Below are positions 44,293 to 53,902 of a stretch of DNA of 64,000 nucleotides, in pieces (within the stretch, counting starts at the first letter, position 1; each line of letters starts with the position of its first letter). Origin of the DNA: Alphaproteobacteria bacterium (GTDB taxonomy: Bacteria; Pseudomonadota; Alphaproteobacteria; UBA6615); NCBI GenBank assembly GCA_021774575.1, contig JAJFIX010000045.1:78561-142560 (forward strand), in the 5' to 3' direction. A program made the translations under genes and the position numbers. The notes under the pieces are model-generated. The model saw only the letters and a list, made by a program, of their open reading frames with translations. It searched no databases and was not told the DNA's origin.

Positions 44293-45294
44293 ATGCGCGT
44301 ATACCAGAACCCCAAAGATGTCCCGGCGACTTGCCATGGCGCCCATATTGTCATTGGCAATTTTGACGGCGTCCATCTTGGCCACCAGGCCCTGATTAAA
44401 GCCGCCACCGATGCTGGCGGTAATGACGCGCTGCTTGGCGTACTCACTTTCGAGCCACATCCGCGTAGTTTTTTTATGCCCGACGCCGCGCCGTTCCGGC
44501 TCACACCCAGCCACATAAAGCAACGGCACATGGAAATGCTTAATGTCGGGCTGATGGTCGAATTGGCCTTCGACACAAACCTGGTCACAATGGCGCCAGA
44601 GAGCTTTGTCTCCGACATTCTCGTTGAGTGCCTACGCCCCAAACAGGTGATTATCGGCTGGGACTTTTGCTTTGGTAAGGGCCGGGCGGGAAACGCCAAG
44701 ACACTCAGCGGTATGGGCCGCGATCTTGGCTTTGGCGTCACCATTGTTGATCCGGTCCGCGACCCGGAAAATGAAACATACTCGTCTAATCTCGTCCGGG
44801 ACTATCTGGCCCAAGGCGAGCCGGCCCGGGCGGCATCGCTGCTTGGGCATCTCTGGGAGATCACCGGTATCGTCGAACGGGGCGACCAACGGGGTCGAAC
44901 AATTGGCTTTCCAACCGCCAATATCGCGCTGGCCGATTATCTGGTGCCAAAGCTGGGTGTCTACGCGGTTCGGGCGGGCCTCGATATCGGCGGTGAAACG
45001 GTTTGGCGAGACGGCATTGTCAATATAGGCACACGGCCGACGGTCGATGGCGCGGGAAAACCACTGCTTGAACTACATTTGTTCGATTTTGACGCCGATA
45101 TTTATGATCAGGAATGGCGGGTCGCCTTGGTCGATTTTATCAGGCCGGAGCAGAAATTTGAGGGGCTTGAGGCCCTTAAAGAACAAATTGCGGCGGATGC
45201 AAGGAAAGCGCGTCAACTTCTGAGCGCACGACGGATCCGCGCCGGATCCATTGGGGACCACAATGGCGACCAAAATGGCGACAATGTGCATTAA
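44293..45294 (+). CDS. ribF: Bifunctional riboflavin kinase/FAD synthetase
   Basis: The 333-residue protein has the FAD-synthetase domain first (VIGNFDGVHLGHQALI, with the GxxHxGH nucleotidyltransferase motif; GWDFCFGKGRAGN) and the riboflavin-kinase domain after residue 185 (RGRTIGFPTANI, GVYAVRAG and the Glu of LLELHLFDFD). It makes FMN and FAD. The C-terminus has a doubled NGD element from a 12-bp duplication (45253-45276). It precedes ileS, a common arrangement in proteobacteria. Confidence 0.94.
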   Translation: MRVYQNPKDVPATCHGAHIVIGNFDGVHLGHQALIKAATDAGGNDALLGVLTFEPHPRSFFMPDAAPFRLTPSHIKQRHMEMLNVGLMVELAFDTNLVTMAPESFVSDILVECLRPKQVIIGWDFCFGKGRAGNAKTLSGMGRDLGFGVTIVDPVRDPENETYSSNLVRDYLAQGEPARAASLLGHLWEITGIVERGDQRGRTIGFPTANIALADYLVPKLGVYAVRAGLDIGGETVWRDGIVNIGTRPTVDGAGKPLLELHLFDFDADIYDQEWRVALVDFIRPEQKFEGLEALKEQIAADARKARQLLSARRIRAGSIGDHNGDQNGDNVH

Positions 45295-45512
45295 CCTACT
45301 GGCAGCCTCTTGCCCAATTATGAGGTTCTTGACCGTGAATTCCTGCCTCCCTATGTTGGCGCCATGCCCGACTATAGATGCACAAGAAGGCGAATTATGT
45401 GCCCGGCCTTCGGATGAAGGTCGGCCGGTAATATCGGTATGATTTGGAACGCCGATAACGGGTTTACCCCATCAATTTACCACACAACATATTCTCTCGT
45501 GAGTTTGCATCA
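45295..45512. other. ribF-ileS intergenic region with GC-rich hairpin
   Basis: The 218 bases hold a GC-rich inverted repeat (CCGGCC at 45403-45408 and GGCCGG at 45423-45428, with TTC/GAA inside). No T-run follows, so it is a weak candidate for a terminator or attenuator. A promoter for ileS may lie after it. No coding sequence is supported. Confidence 0.35.
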
Positions 45513-48401
45513 ATGAGCATCGATTATAAAAACACCGTTATTCTGCCAAAAACAGACTTTCCCATGCGGGCCGGTTTGCCGAAAAAAGAGCCGGGGATTG
45601 TCGCCCGCTGGCAGGCAATGGATCTCTACCAATTGCAGCGCCAAGCCTCAAAAGGGCGGGAAAAATTCATCCTGCATGACGGCCCGCCATATGCAAACGG
45701 CCATTTGCATATCGGCCATGCGCTGAACAAAATTTTGAAAGACGTCATCAACCGATCTCAGCAAATGCTCGGTAAAGACGCAAATTACGTGCCGGGCTGG
45801 GACTGCCACGGGCTGCCGATCGAATGGAAAGTCGAAGAGAGATACCGGAAAAAGGGCCTCGATAAAGACGAAGTTGAAATTAACGAATTCCGGCAAGAAT
45901 GTCGTGATTTTGCCGCCGAATGGGTCGACATCCAAAGCCAAGAATTCCAGCGGCTCGGTGTGATCGGCGATTGGCAGAGCCCTTATACGACCATGGCCTT
46001 TCAGGCCGAGGCCCAAATCGCCCGGGAGATTGGCAAATTTGCCATGTCGGGCGCTCTATTCCAGGGCTCCAAACCGGTTCTATGGTCAATCGTTGAACGC
46101 ACCGCATTGGCTGAAGCCGAAGTCGAATATGAAGAGATAAAATCGCCAACGATTTTCACTAAATTTCCAATCGTCGAGACAAAGGCTGCCGGTTTCGAAG
46201 ACGCGTCGATCGTTATCTGGACCACGACCCCCTGGACGATACCCGGCAATCGTGCGGTCGCGACCGCTGCCGGATCGGATTATGTTTGCCTCATCGCAAA
46301 TTCGGTTGAGGAAACTTCACTGGTCACGCCAAACCAACGATTTGTCGTCGCAAAAGACCTTGCTCAGGCCTTTGCCGATGGCTGTCGAATCACCGAATAC
46401 GAAATTACAGCAAAGGTGCAGGGCACGGATTTTGAAGGCACGATTTGCGCCCATCCATTGCGCGGCCGAGGGTATGATTTTGATGTGCCGGTTCTCGCCG
46501 CCGATTTCGTCACCATGGAGCAAGGAACGGGCTTTGTTCATATCGCGCCGGGCCACGGCGAGGATGATTTTACCCTCGGCAAAGCCAATGATATCGAAGT
46601 GCCGCGCACCGTTGCCGAAGATGGCAGCTATTATGAGCATGTTCCAATTTTTGCCGGGAAATTTGTGCTTGATGCGGACGGCAAACCGGGCAACGCCAAT
46701 GGCGCCGTGATCAAGGAATTGATTGACGCCGGCGGGCTGGCTGGCAAAGGCAGCCTGCGGCACTCTTACCCCCACTCGTGGCGCTCAAAAGCGCCGCTGA
46801 TTTTCCGCAATACATCCCAATGGTTCATTTCCATGGACCATGATAATTTGCGCGGGAAGGCGTTGGAGGCGCTGGGCGAAACCCGCTTCGTTCCCGAAGG
46901 CGCGCGCAACCGCATCACATCAATGGTCACCGACCGACCCGACTGGTGTATTTCGCGCCAGCGGGCCTGGGGCGTTCCGATCCCACTTTTTGTCGAGAAA
47001 AAAACCGGCGCCGTTCTGTGTGATCAAGCCGTGTTTGACCGGATTGCCGAGGCCTTCGAGCAAGATGGCGGTGACGCCTGGTTTGCTAGCCCCCCGGAAC
47101 GTTTTCTCGGCGACGCTTATAACGCCGACGATTATGCCCAAGTCAAAGATATCGTCGATGTCTGGTTCGATAGCGGCTCAACCCACGCCTTTGTGCTCGA
47201 ACAACGTGCGGATCTGGATTGGCCCGCGTCGCTTTATCTAGAAGGGTCCGACCAGCATCGCGGCTGGTTTCATTCGTCATTGCTGGAAAGTTGCGGCACC
47301 CGAGGCCGTGCACCCTATGACGCGGTCCTGACACATGGTTTTGTCATGGCCGAAGATGGCCGTAAAATGTCGAAATCCCTCGGCAACATCACCGCGCCGC
47401 AAAAAATAATCGAGCAATATGGGGCCGATATTTTAAGACTTTGGGTCGTTGGGTCCGACTATTCCGAGGATCTTCGGATCGGCGGGGAAATCATCAAATA
47501 TCAGGCCGACCTTTATCGCCGTATCCGCAATACGCTGCGATTTTTGCTCGGCAATTTGGCTGAGTTCTCAACTGACGAGGCTGTTGCCTACCAAGATATG
47601 CCCGAGCTCGAGCGTTGGGTCCTGCATCGGGTCTGGGAATTGGACAAGTTGGTACGCAAATCGATCGATGATTATGACTTCCATACCATGTGGACCGCGC
47701 TGCATAACTTTTGCGCCGTCGATCTTTCAGCCTTCTATTTCGATATTCGCAAAGACAGTCTCTATTGTGATGCACCGTCGGACGCCAAACGCCGGGCTTG
47801 CACGACCGTGCTCGACATTTTGTTTAACCACCTGACCGCTTGGCTGGCGCCAATCCTCTGCTTTACCGCTGAAGAGGCCTGGCTGACCCGTCTGGGCTTG
47901 GAATCCGGTGAAACCACCAGCGGCGAAAGCATTCATCTTCAGACATATCCGAGCGTGGATGCAAAATGGCGTGACGACGATCTGGCAACTCGATGGCGCA
48001 ATATTCGCCAACTTCGCCGCGCTGTTACCGGTGCCTTGGAAGAAGCCAGGGCGGCAAAGGAAATCGGATCCAGCCTGGAAGCTGCACCGACGGTATGGAC
48101 CAGTGCCGAGAATTTATCCCTCGTCGAAAGACTGGATTTTGCCGAAATCGCCATTACCTCGGGTATTAGCCTGGAAACAGGCGACGCGCCCGATGATGTC
48201 TTCCGGCTTGACGAAGCGCAAGACGTTGGGGTGAGGGTTGACAAAGCGGCGGGTGGCAAGTGCGTCCGCTGCTATCGCCTGGTCGCCAAAGAAAGCGGGA
48301 ACGATCCGGAAAACCAAATTTGTACACGATGTCGAACGGCGGTCGATGCTATGAATTTCGACGACCAGGTGGATTTCAAAGACCAGACCGGCAAGGAGTA
48401 G
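45513..48401 (+). CDS. ileS: Isoleucyl-tRNA synthetase
   Basis: The 962-residue class Ia synthetase has PPYANGHLHIGHAL (HIGH at 66-69), GWDCHGLPIEWKVE, an editing domain (IWTTTPWTIPGNRAV), GRKMSKSLGN, the anticodon-binding helices and a C-terminal zinc finger CVRCYRLV...CTRC. It charges tRNA-Ile in the cytoplasm. It is followed five bases later by lspA, a conserved arrangement. Confidence 0.97.
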   Translation: MSIDYKNTVILPKTDFPMRAGLPKKEPGIVARWQAMDLYQLQRQASKGREKFILHDGPPYANGHLHIGHALNKILKDVINRSQQMLGKDANYVPGWDCHGLPIEWKVEERYRKKGLDKDEVEINEFRQECRDFAAEWVDIQSQEFQRLGVIGDWQSPYTTMAFQAEAQIAREIGKFAMSGALFQGSKPVLWSIVERTALAEAEVEYEEIKSPTIFTKFPIVETKAAGFEDASIVIWTTTPWTIPGNRAVATAAGSDYVCLIANSVEETSLVTPNQRFVVAKDLAQAFADGCRITEYEITAKVQGTDFEGTICAHPLRGRGYDFDVPVLAADFVTMEQGTGFVHIAPGHGEDDFTLGKANDIEVPRTVAEDGSYYEHVPIFAGKFVLDADGKPGNANGAVIKELIDAGGLAGKGSLRHSYPHSWRSKAPLIFRNTSQWFISMDHDNLRGKALEALGETRFVPEGARNRITSMVTDRPDWCISRQRAWGVPIPLFVEKKTGAVLCDQAVFDRIAEAFEQDGGDAWFASPPERFLGDAYNADDYAQVKDIVDVWFDSGSTHAFVLEQRADLDWPASLYLEGSDQHRGWFHSSLLESCGTRGRAPYDAVLTHGFVMAEDGRKMSKSLGNITAPQKIIEQYGADILRLWVVGSDYSEDLRIGGEIIKYQADLYRRIRNTLRFLLGNLAEFSTDEAVAYQDMPELERWVLHRVWELDKLVRKSIDDYDFHTMWTALHNFCAVDLSAFYFDIRKDSLYCDAPSDAKRRACTTVLDILFNHLTAWLAPILCFTAEEAWLTRLGLESGETTSGESIHLQTYPSVDAKWRDDDLATRWRNIRQLRRAVTGALEEARAAKEIGSSLEAAPTVWTSAENLSLVERLDFAEIAITSGISLETGDAPDDVFRLDEAQDVGVRVDKAAGGKCVRCYRLVAKESGNDPENQICTRCRTAVDAMNFDDQVDFKDQTGKE

Positions 48402-48405
48402 GAAT

Positions 48406-48936
48406 TTGACAATTGCGCCGCAGGTCGATGAGGTTTCGGGCATACGTCGAACCGGACTGGCAATCTTGATCACAGTCATTGCCCTCGACCAAATAACAAA
48501 ATGGCTGGTTCTCGAAATTATGCAGCCAGCGCGGATTATCGAGGTCTTGCCATTTTTCAATATCGTGCTCTGGTACAATCGAGGGATAAGCTTTGGCCTG
48601 TTTCAGAGCGGCTCAGCTTTGCAAACATGGTTGCTGATTGGCCTCGCTGGGTTTATTGTTCTTCTGTTGCTGTACTGGCTTAAGGATGCAAAGACCTGGA
48701 TGTCGGCTTTGGCCATCGGCGCCGTGGCTGGCGGGGCGATTGGCAATGTTATTGATCGCGTGATGCCAAGCCGGCGTGGCGTTGTCGATTTTCTCGACTT
48801 TCACGCTTTCGGCTACCATTGGCCGGCATTTAACATTGCAGATTCAGCAATTGTCGTTGGAGTTGTTCTGCTTTTGGCCGGTAGCTTGATTAACGACGGC
48901 AAGGTGCCTCGGACCAAGCCCGGGGAAAACATATGA
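48406..48936 (+). CDS. lspA: Lipoprotein signal peptidase (SPase II)
   Basis: The 176-residue membrane protein has four hydrophobic segments and the LspA boxes: IVLALDQ-like ALDQITKWLV, WYNRGISFGLF, GNVIDRVMPSR and VVDFLDFH, with FNIADSAIVVG; the two Asp in NVIDR and NIADS are catalytic. It cleaves lipoprotein signals in the inner membrane. The start is TTG 48406, with AAGGAG eight bases upstream that overlaps the ileS stop. It serves lipoproteins such as MlaA and the next gene's product. Confidence 0.95.
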   Translation: MTIAPQVDEVSGIRRTGLAILITVIALDQITKWLVLEIMQPARIIEVLPFFNIVLWYNRGISFGLFQSGSALQTWLLIGLAGFIVLLLLYWLKDAKTWMSALAIGAVAGGAIGNVIDRVMPSRRGVVDFLDFHAFGYHWPAFNIADSAIVVGVVLLLAGSLINDGKVPRTKPGENI

Positions 48937-48964
48937 TTGAAGGCGCTCATATGGTGAAAAACGC

Positions 48965-49612
48965 ATGAAGAAGAAACTGAGCGCCCGGAACAGCGGTCGC
49001 ACCATTTTTCGACTGCCTATTTTGGTTCTGTCGATGGCTGTCCTGGCGACCGGATGTACATCGACCCAGAAGCGCACCATCGGTCTGACTCGCGATGCGC
49101 CGGATGAATTCGACGTTTTGTCACGGGCCCCGCTCAGTATCCCACCTGATTTCCGCCTGGCAGAACCCAATCCCGGTGGCGAAAGTCTTTCTGACCGGCG
49201 CGCCGACGAAATTCCACGTAACACCGTTTTTGGCACCGACGATCTCGACGCCCGGGTCTATGACGCGTCAAACCCCGGGCCTCTCGGCGGCCAAACAACT
49301 GGCGAACGGAGTTTTCTCGGCCAAGCAGGCGCCCAAAATTCGACGGCAAATATCCGCCAGGTCATCGATGGCGAGGCGCGCGCTGTTAACGAAGCCGATG
49401 ATAGTTTCATCAATAAAGTTATCACTTTTGGGACCGGAGCACAGGACGTTAGCTCGAATGAAGTATTGGTCGACGCCCAAGAGGAAACACGTCGCATCAG
49501 GGAAAATCGAGCCTTGGGCAACGACGTCACCTTCGGTGAAACACCTGAATTAGATCCGCCAGATCGCACCAATGCCTTGCAAGGTCTATTCGACCGCGCC
49601 CTCGGCCGCTAA
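48965..49612 (+). CDS. DUF3035 lipoprotein (BamF-like)
   Basis: The 215-residue protein has a lipoprotein signal (LATGC, acylation Cys near residue 31) and the DUF3035 domain start: RDAPDEFDVLSRAPLSIPPDFRL is its family hallmark, here split as TRDAPDEFDVLSRAPL and SIPPDF. The remainder is charged and mostly helical/disordered. In Caulobacter a DUF3035 lipoprotein (BamF) is part of the beta-barrel assembly complex, which suggests the same role. It follows lspA by 28 bases, and the M16 peptidase pair comes after. Confidence 0.85.
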   Translation: MKKKLSARNSGRTIFRLPILVLSMAVLATGCTSTQKRTIGLTRDAPDEFDVLSRAPLSIPPDFRLAEPNPGGESLSDRRADEIPRNTVFGTDDLDARVYDASNPGPLGGQTTGERSFLGQAGAQNSTANIRQVIDGEARAVNEADDSFINKVITFGTGAQDVSSNEVLVDAQEETRRIRENRALGNDVTFGETPELDPPDRTNALQGLFDRALGR

Positions 49613-49805
49613 TATCTGCGGGCAAGCCAAACGGAAAACCCACCTCAAAGTCGGCGCTGCGTGAAGAATATCACTCGCTTGTGATCGAAGGTGGGGCAAA
49701 TTTCACCACGTCCAGCCTCTCTTGCTCTATGTTTTTTTTCACACAAGCCGCTGGAATCAGCATGTCGCAACCGTGATAGAATTCTAAACCGAGGGAAATG
49801 ACCAA

Positions 49806-51170
49806 ATGAAATGGCTTGCGAATTTTCGGGCAAAACCCCTGATTGCGGTACCGTTGATGGCAGTAACATGGGCGCTGCCTTTAACCGCCGAAGCCCAGCT
49901 TTTTGACGCCGATTATTTCACTTTGCCGAACGGCTTGGAAATCGTCGTGATCGAAAACCATCGGGCGCCAATTGTCAGTCACATGATCTGGTATAAGGTC
50001 GGTGCCGCCGACGAGCCGATTGGAAAATCCGGTATCGCCCATTATTTCGAGCATTTGATGTTCATGGGCACGGAAAAATACGCCGCCGGCGAGTTTTCAG
50101 ACATTGTGGCGCGCAATGGTGGTCGTGAAAACGCCTTCACCTCCCAAGATTATACCGGATATTTCCAAAACATTGCCGCCGACCGGCTCGAATTGGTCAT
50201 GGAGCTCGAGGCGGACCGTATGCGCGGCCTGACGCTCACCCCAGAAGTGATCGAGCCCGAACGACTGGTGATTATCGAAGAACGAAGGCAGCGGATTGAG
50301 AGCACGCCTTCCGGCCTGCTCGGTGAACAAATGTCTGCGGCCGCCTATACCAACCATCCCTACCGCCTGCCGATCATCGGGTGGGCCCATGAGATACTTA
50401 ATCTTGGCCTCGACGATCTCCAAACTTTCTACGACAAATGGTACGCGCCAAATAATGCGGTGCTAATTGTCGCCGGTGATGTCGACGCCCAAGAGGTTCA
50501 TCGTTTAGCTACGCAATATTACGGCCCTGTTCGGTCCCGCGATATTCCCGAGCGCGAGCGCCCCATCGAACCGCCCCACCATGCCGGTAGCGAAATCGTC
50601 ATGCGTGATGCGCGGGTTACCCAGCCCTCGTGGAACCGACGCTATCTCGCCCCAAGTTATACCTCGGGTGCGAGCGAACACGCATATGCGTTGCAAGTTC
50701 TCGCCCAAATTCTCGGCGGGGGCTCGACCAGCCGCCTCTATCGCAACCTGGTGGTCCAGCAAGGCCTGATGACCAATGCCGGTGCCCGTTACTCCGCCGG
50801 TCCGATGGATTTGTCGGGTTTTTCGACATTTTTTCAACCCGCAGGAGATCTTTCGATAGAAGATGTTCTGCCTGCCTTTCGGGCGGAAATCGACTTGCTG
50901 TTGGAAAAAGGGGTCGCCCTCAGCGAGGTCACCAGAGCCAAGCAGCGGATGATCGATAGCGCCATCTATTCCCAAGATAGTTTGCAGGCTGCGGCGAGGA
51001 TATTCGGCACGACCTTGGCGTCGGGCCGGACAGTTCAGGATGTCCAGAACTGGCCCGAAATGATCAACGCTGTCACTCCGCGCCAGGTCAACGAAGCCGC
51101 AAGAGCAATTTTCGTCGAAAACAATGCAACCACCGGAATTTTACTGCCATCCGTCGCAGAGGAGAACTGA
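49806..51170 (+). CDS. Exported M16 zinc peptidase, active subunit
   Basis: The 454-residue protein has a signal peptide (cleavage near AEAQ) and an M16 (pitrilysin-type) peptidase domain with the inverted zinc motif HYFEH at 79-83 in KSGIAHYFEHLMFMGTEKY, and the third ligand region ELEADRM. It probably degrades peptides in the periplasm, together with the next gene product as in two-subunit M16B peptidases. GAGGGA stands nine bases before ATG 49806. The gene pair is separated by three bases. Confidence 0.92.
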   Translation: MKWLANFRAKPLIAVPLMAVTWALPLTAEAQLFDADYFTLPNGLEIVVIENHRAPIVSHMIWYKVGAADEPIGKSGIAHYFEHLMFMGTEKYAAGEFSDIVARNGGRENAFTSQDYTGYFQNIAADRLELVMELEADRMRGLTLTPEVIEPERLVIIEERRQRIESTPSGLLGEQMSAAAYTNHPYRLPIIGWAHEILNLGLDDLQTFYDKWYAPNNAVLIVAGDVDAQEVHRLATQYYGPVRSRDIPERERPIEPPHHAGSEIVMRDARVTQPSWNRRYLAPSYTSGASEHAYALQVLAQILGGGSTSRLYRNLVVQQGLMTNAGARYSAGPMDLSGFSTFFQPAGDLSIEDVLPAFRAEIDLLLEKGVALSEVTRAKQRMIDSAIYSQDSLQAAARIFGTTLASGRTVQDVQNWPEMINAVTPRQVNEAARAIFVENNATTGILLPSVAEEN

Positions 51171-51173
51171 TCC

Positions 51174-52532
51174 ATGGACCCGACCAAAACAGCCCGGCGC
51201 CCACGGATATTGGGTAAAGCTTGCGGTCTTTTTGCCGCCATTCTTGTCTCCCTTGCGGCCACGACACCGGCGAGCGCGGTCGACGTGCAGCGCGTGATCA
51301 GCCCCGGCGGTATTGAGGCTTGGCTCGTCGAGGACCATTCACTGCCAATCATTGCCCTTTCCCTGGCCTTTAGCGGTGGCGCATCGGTTGATCCGGTGGG
51401 TAAAGCCGGATTGGGCGAATTTGTCTCCAGCGTCATCGACGAGGGTGCCGGTGATATTAATTCCCTGCGTTTTCAACAGATCCTCCAAGATCGCTCGATT
51501 ACCATGCATTTTGATGCGTTTCTCGATACTTTCACCGGGCGGGTCAAAACCCTCACCCGAAACAAAGACGAAACCTTCGACCTGCTGCGTCTGGCCTTAA
51601 CCGAGCCGCGATTTGATCAAGAACCGGTCGAACGCATCCGGGGGCAGATTCTGGTCGGGCTTTCCCGGCGGGCCAATACGCCAAACGATATGGTCAGCGC
51701 CGCTTTTTGGCAGCACGCCTATCCCGATCACCCCTATGGCCGACCACGGCGCGGGACTGCGGAAAGTATATCCGCCATTACCCAGTCCGACCTTCGGTCC
51801 TATGCCGAGACCTGGTTTGCCCAAGATAAACTTTTTCTCGGCGTGGTCGGCGATATAAGCGCCGACGAGCTTGGCCCGCTGATTGATCGAACTTTCGGTG
51901 ACCTACCCGCAAAGTCGCCTCCAATCGATATTTCTGTCGAAGAACCGGCGACAAATGGTGAAGTCATTATAGTCGAGCACCCGGTGCCCCAGAGCGTTGC
52001 GATATTCGCCCAACAGGGAATGGAGCGCGAACATCCCGATTTTTATACGGCCTATCTCCTTAACCACATTTTGGGCGGCGGCTCCTTCACCTCGCGCCTT
52101 TATAATGAGGTGCGTGAAGAGCGCGGTTTGGCCTATTCGGTGAGCACATCATTGACCCCGCTCCAGCATTCCGCTCTTTGGATCGGTCGGGTCGGCACCG
52201 CCAATACCGATGTCGCCGAATCCGTTGAATTGATCAGAAAGGAATGGGCCGATTTGCGTGCCAACGGCGTCACCGAGGAGGAGCTGGAAAGCACGAGGAC
52301 GAATGTTACCGGCGCCTACGCGCTCAGCCTAGATAGTACGACCAATATTGCCCGCACCTTGGTCGGGCTTCAGGTGGCCGATCTACCGATCGATTATATC
52401 GATCAGCGAAACGCCTATTTTGCCGCCGTCACCTTAGAAGATATGCAGCGCGTTGCAGCCGAGTTACTAGATCCCGACTCACTGACGATCGTTATTGTGG
52501 GACAACCTGAAGGGATCGAGGCAACACGCTGA
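51174..52532 (+). CDS. M16-family peptidase-like partner lacking zinc site
   Basis: The 452-residue protein has a signal peptide (cleavage near ASA) and an M16 fold. Where the active partner has HYFEH, this protein has GEFVS in KAGLGEFVSSVIDEGAG, so the zinc ligands and the catalytic Glu are gone. The C-terminal half keeps the RY-type pocket region (GGGSFTSRLYNEVREERGL, YSVST). This is the known design of M16B heterodimers, with one catalytic and one substrate-binding subunit. GAGGAG stands nine bases before ATG 51174. Confidence 0.92.
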   Translation: MDPTKTARRPRILGKACGLFAAILVSLAATTPASAVDVQRVISPGGIEAWLVEDHSLPIIALSLAFSGGASVDPVGKAGLGEFVSSVIDEGAGDINSLRFQQILQDRSITMHFDAFLDTFTGRVKTLTRNKDETFDLLRLALTEPRFDQEPVERIRGQILVGLSRRANTPNDMVSAAFWQHAYPDHPYGRPRRGTAESISAITQSDLRSYAETWFAQDKLFLGVVGDISADELGPLIDRTFGDLPAKSPPIDISVEEPATNGEVIIVEHPVPQSVAIFAQQGMEREHPDFYTAYLLNHILGGGSFTSRLYNEVREERGLAYSVSTSLTPLQHSALWIGRVGTANTDVAESVELIRKEWADLRANGVTEEELESTRTNVTGAYALSLDSTTNIARTLVGLQVADLPIDYIDQRNAYFAAVTLEDMQRVAAELLDPDSLTIVIVGQPEGIEATR

Positions 52533-52547
52533 TCTCATTTTTCGCCG

Positions 52548-53891
52548 GTGGCAGTCATTTCCCGGCAAGCGCCAAAGGACCGGGACTTGGGCTACATCCA
52601 GCAAACCGATTTATGTTTTGGGCCGGACGGCGCAGATAGAGAAAAATTCACTTCACTGCTGGCCCGCTGCGAGAAACCCCTCGCCCAGCTTAAAGCCCAA
52701 TATGAAGCAAAGACGCTACCAATGCTGGGGCTTCCCGAACGGCGGGACGACCTTATTCAAGCCCAAACGATTGCCGCCAAGCTACACCCACAAATCGATA
52801 ATCTGATCATTCTCGGCACCGGCGGATCGAGCCTGGGCGGAAGGACCCTGACCGCCCTGGCGCCAGCCCCCAACCGCTTGCGGCTGATCTTTCTCGACAA
52901 TATTGATCCCGATACATTTGATCGACTACGTCAAGACTGCAAAGCTGATCGCACGGGGCTGCTGGTAATTTCGAAATCGGGCAGTACCGTCGAAACCCTC
53001 ACCCAGTTGACCTCAGTTGCCTCGTGGCTCGATTTGCAAAATGGCATCACTGAATTGGCGCCACGGATGATCGTTATAACCGAACCCGCCGACAATCCGT
53101 TGCGTCGCCTGGCAGACCATCTCAATATCCAGACACTGGATCACGATCCGAATGTCGGCGGCCGATATTCCTGCCTGAGTTTGGTTGGTCTACTACCGTC
53201 CATATTTGCCGGACTTGATGTTGAAGCGGTTCGCACAGGTGCCCAAGAAGTATTGCACGCCACCCTAAATGCCAGCGATCCGGCCGAAAGCGCCCCGGCC
53301 ATTGGTGCCGCGCTTTCGGTCGCGATGAGCCCATCAAAACCGATTTCGGTCATGTTGCCCTATAGCGACCGGCTGGATAGTTTCGCCGCCTGGTTCCGCC
53401 AACTTTGGGCCGAAAGTCTCGGCAAGTCGGGCCTCGGCACAACCCCGGTCGATGCGCTAGGCACCGTCGATCAACACTCCCAACTGCAACTTTACCTTGA
53501 CGGGCCAGCGGATAAATATTTCACCGTACTTGCCGGCGACACCAGGGGCCAAGGCGCGCCGGTGGATGAAGGGCTCTTGGACGCCGCTGGTGATCTCGAC
53601 TATATTCGCGGACGGCGCATGGGCGACGTATTTGCCGCCGAGCAAGAAGCAACCATCGACGCCCTCGCGGCGGCGGGTCGACCGGTTCGGGTTTTGCGCC
53701 TAGCCGACGGCATTTTGGACGAATTTCGGATGGGCGCCTTGATGATGCATTTTATGCTCGAAACCATTATCGCCGCCGACTTGCTTGGGATTGATCCTTT
53801 TGACCAACCGGCGGTCGAGGCGGGAAAGATAATGGCCCGTGACTATCTCGCAGATTTCGCGTCATTGGCCGCCAGGATGGATACTGCCTAG
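52548..53891 (+). CDS. pgi: Glucose-6-phosphate isomerase
   Basis: The 447-residue protein has [38 protein letters not shown] (a PGI signature) and QDQHSQL-like [14 protein letters not shown], with the expected active-site Lys region lost or moved in this short form. It is about 100 residues shorter than enterobacterial PGI, like several alphaproteobacterial and archaeal-type relatives in length. It interconverts glucose 6-phosphate and fructose 6-phosphate. The GTG 52548 start has no clear ribosome binding site and is uncertain. Confidence 0.88.
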   Translation: MAVISRQAPKDRDLGYIQQTDLCFGPDGADREKFTSLLARCEKPLAQLKAQYEAKTLPMLGLPERRDDLIQAQTIAAKLHPQIDNLIILGTGGSSLGGRTLTALAPAPNRLRLIFLDNIDPDTFDRLRQDCKADRTGLLVISKSGSTVETLTQLTSVASWLDLQNGITELAPRMIVITEPADNPLRRLADHLNIQTLDHDPNVGGRYSCLSLVGLLPSIFAGLDVEAVRTGAQEVLHATLNASDPAESAPAIGAALSVAMSPSKPISVMLPYSDRLDSFAAWFRQLWAESLGKSGLGTTPVDALGTVDQHSQLQLYLDGPADKYFTVLAGDTRGQGAPVDEGLLDAAGDLDYIRGRRMGDVFAAEQEATIDALAAAGRPVRVLRLADGILDEFRMGALMMHFMLETIIAADLLGIDPFDQPAVEAGKIMARDYLADFASLAARMDTA

Positions 53892-53902
53892 GGGACCACG
53901 CC

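Noticed and set aside
45399..45430. Rho-independent terminator after ribF
   Set aside because: The hairpin is GC-rich but no T-run follows; kept only as a low-confidence element of the intergenic region.
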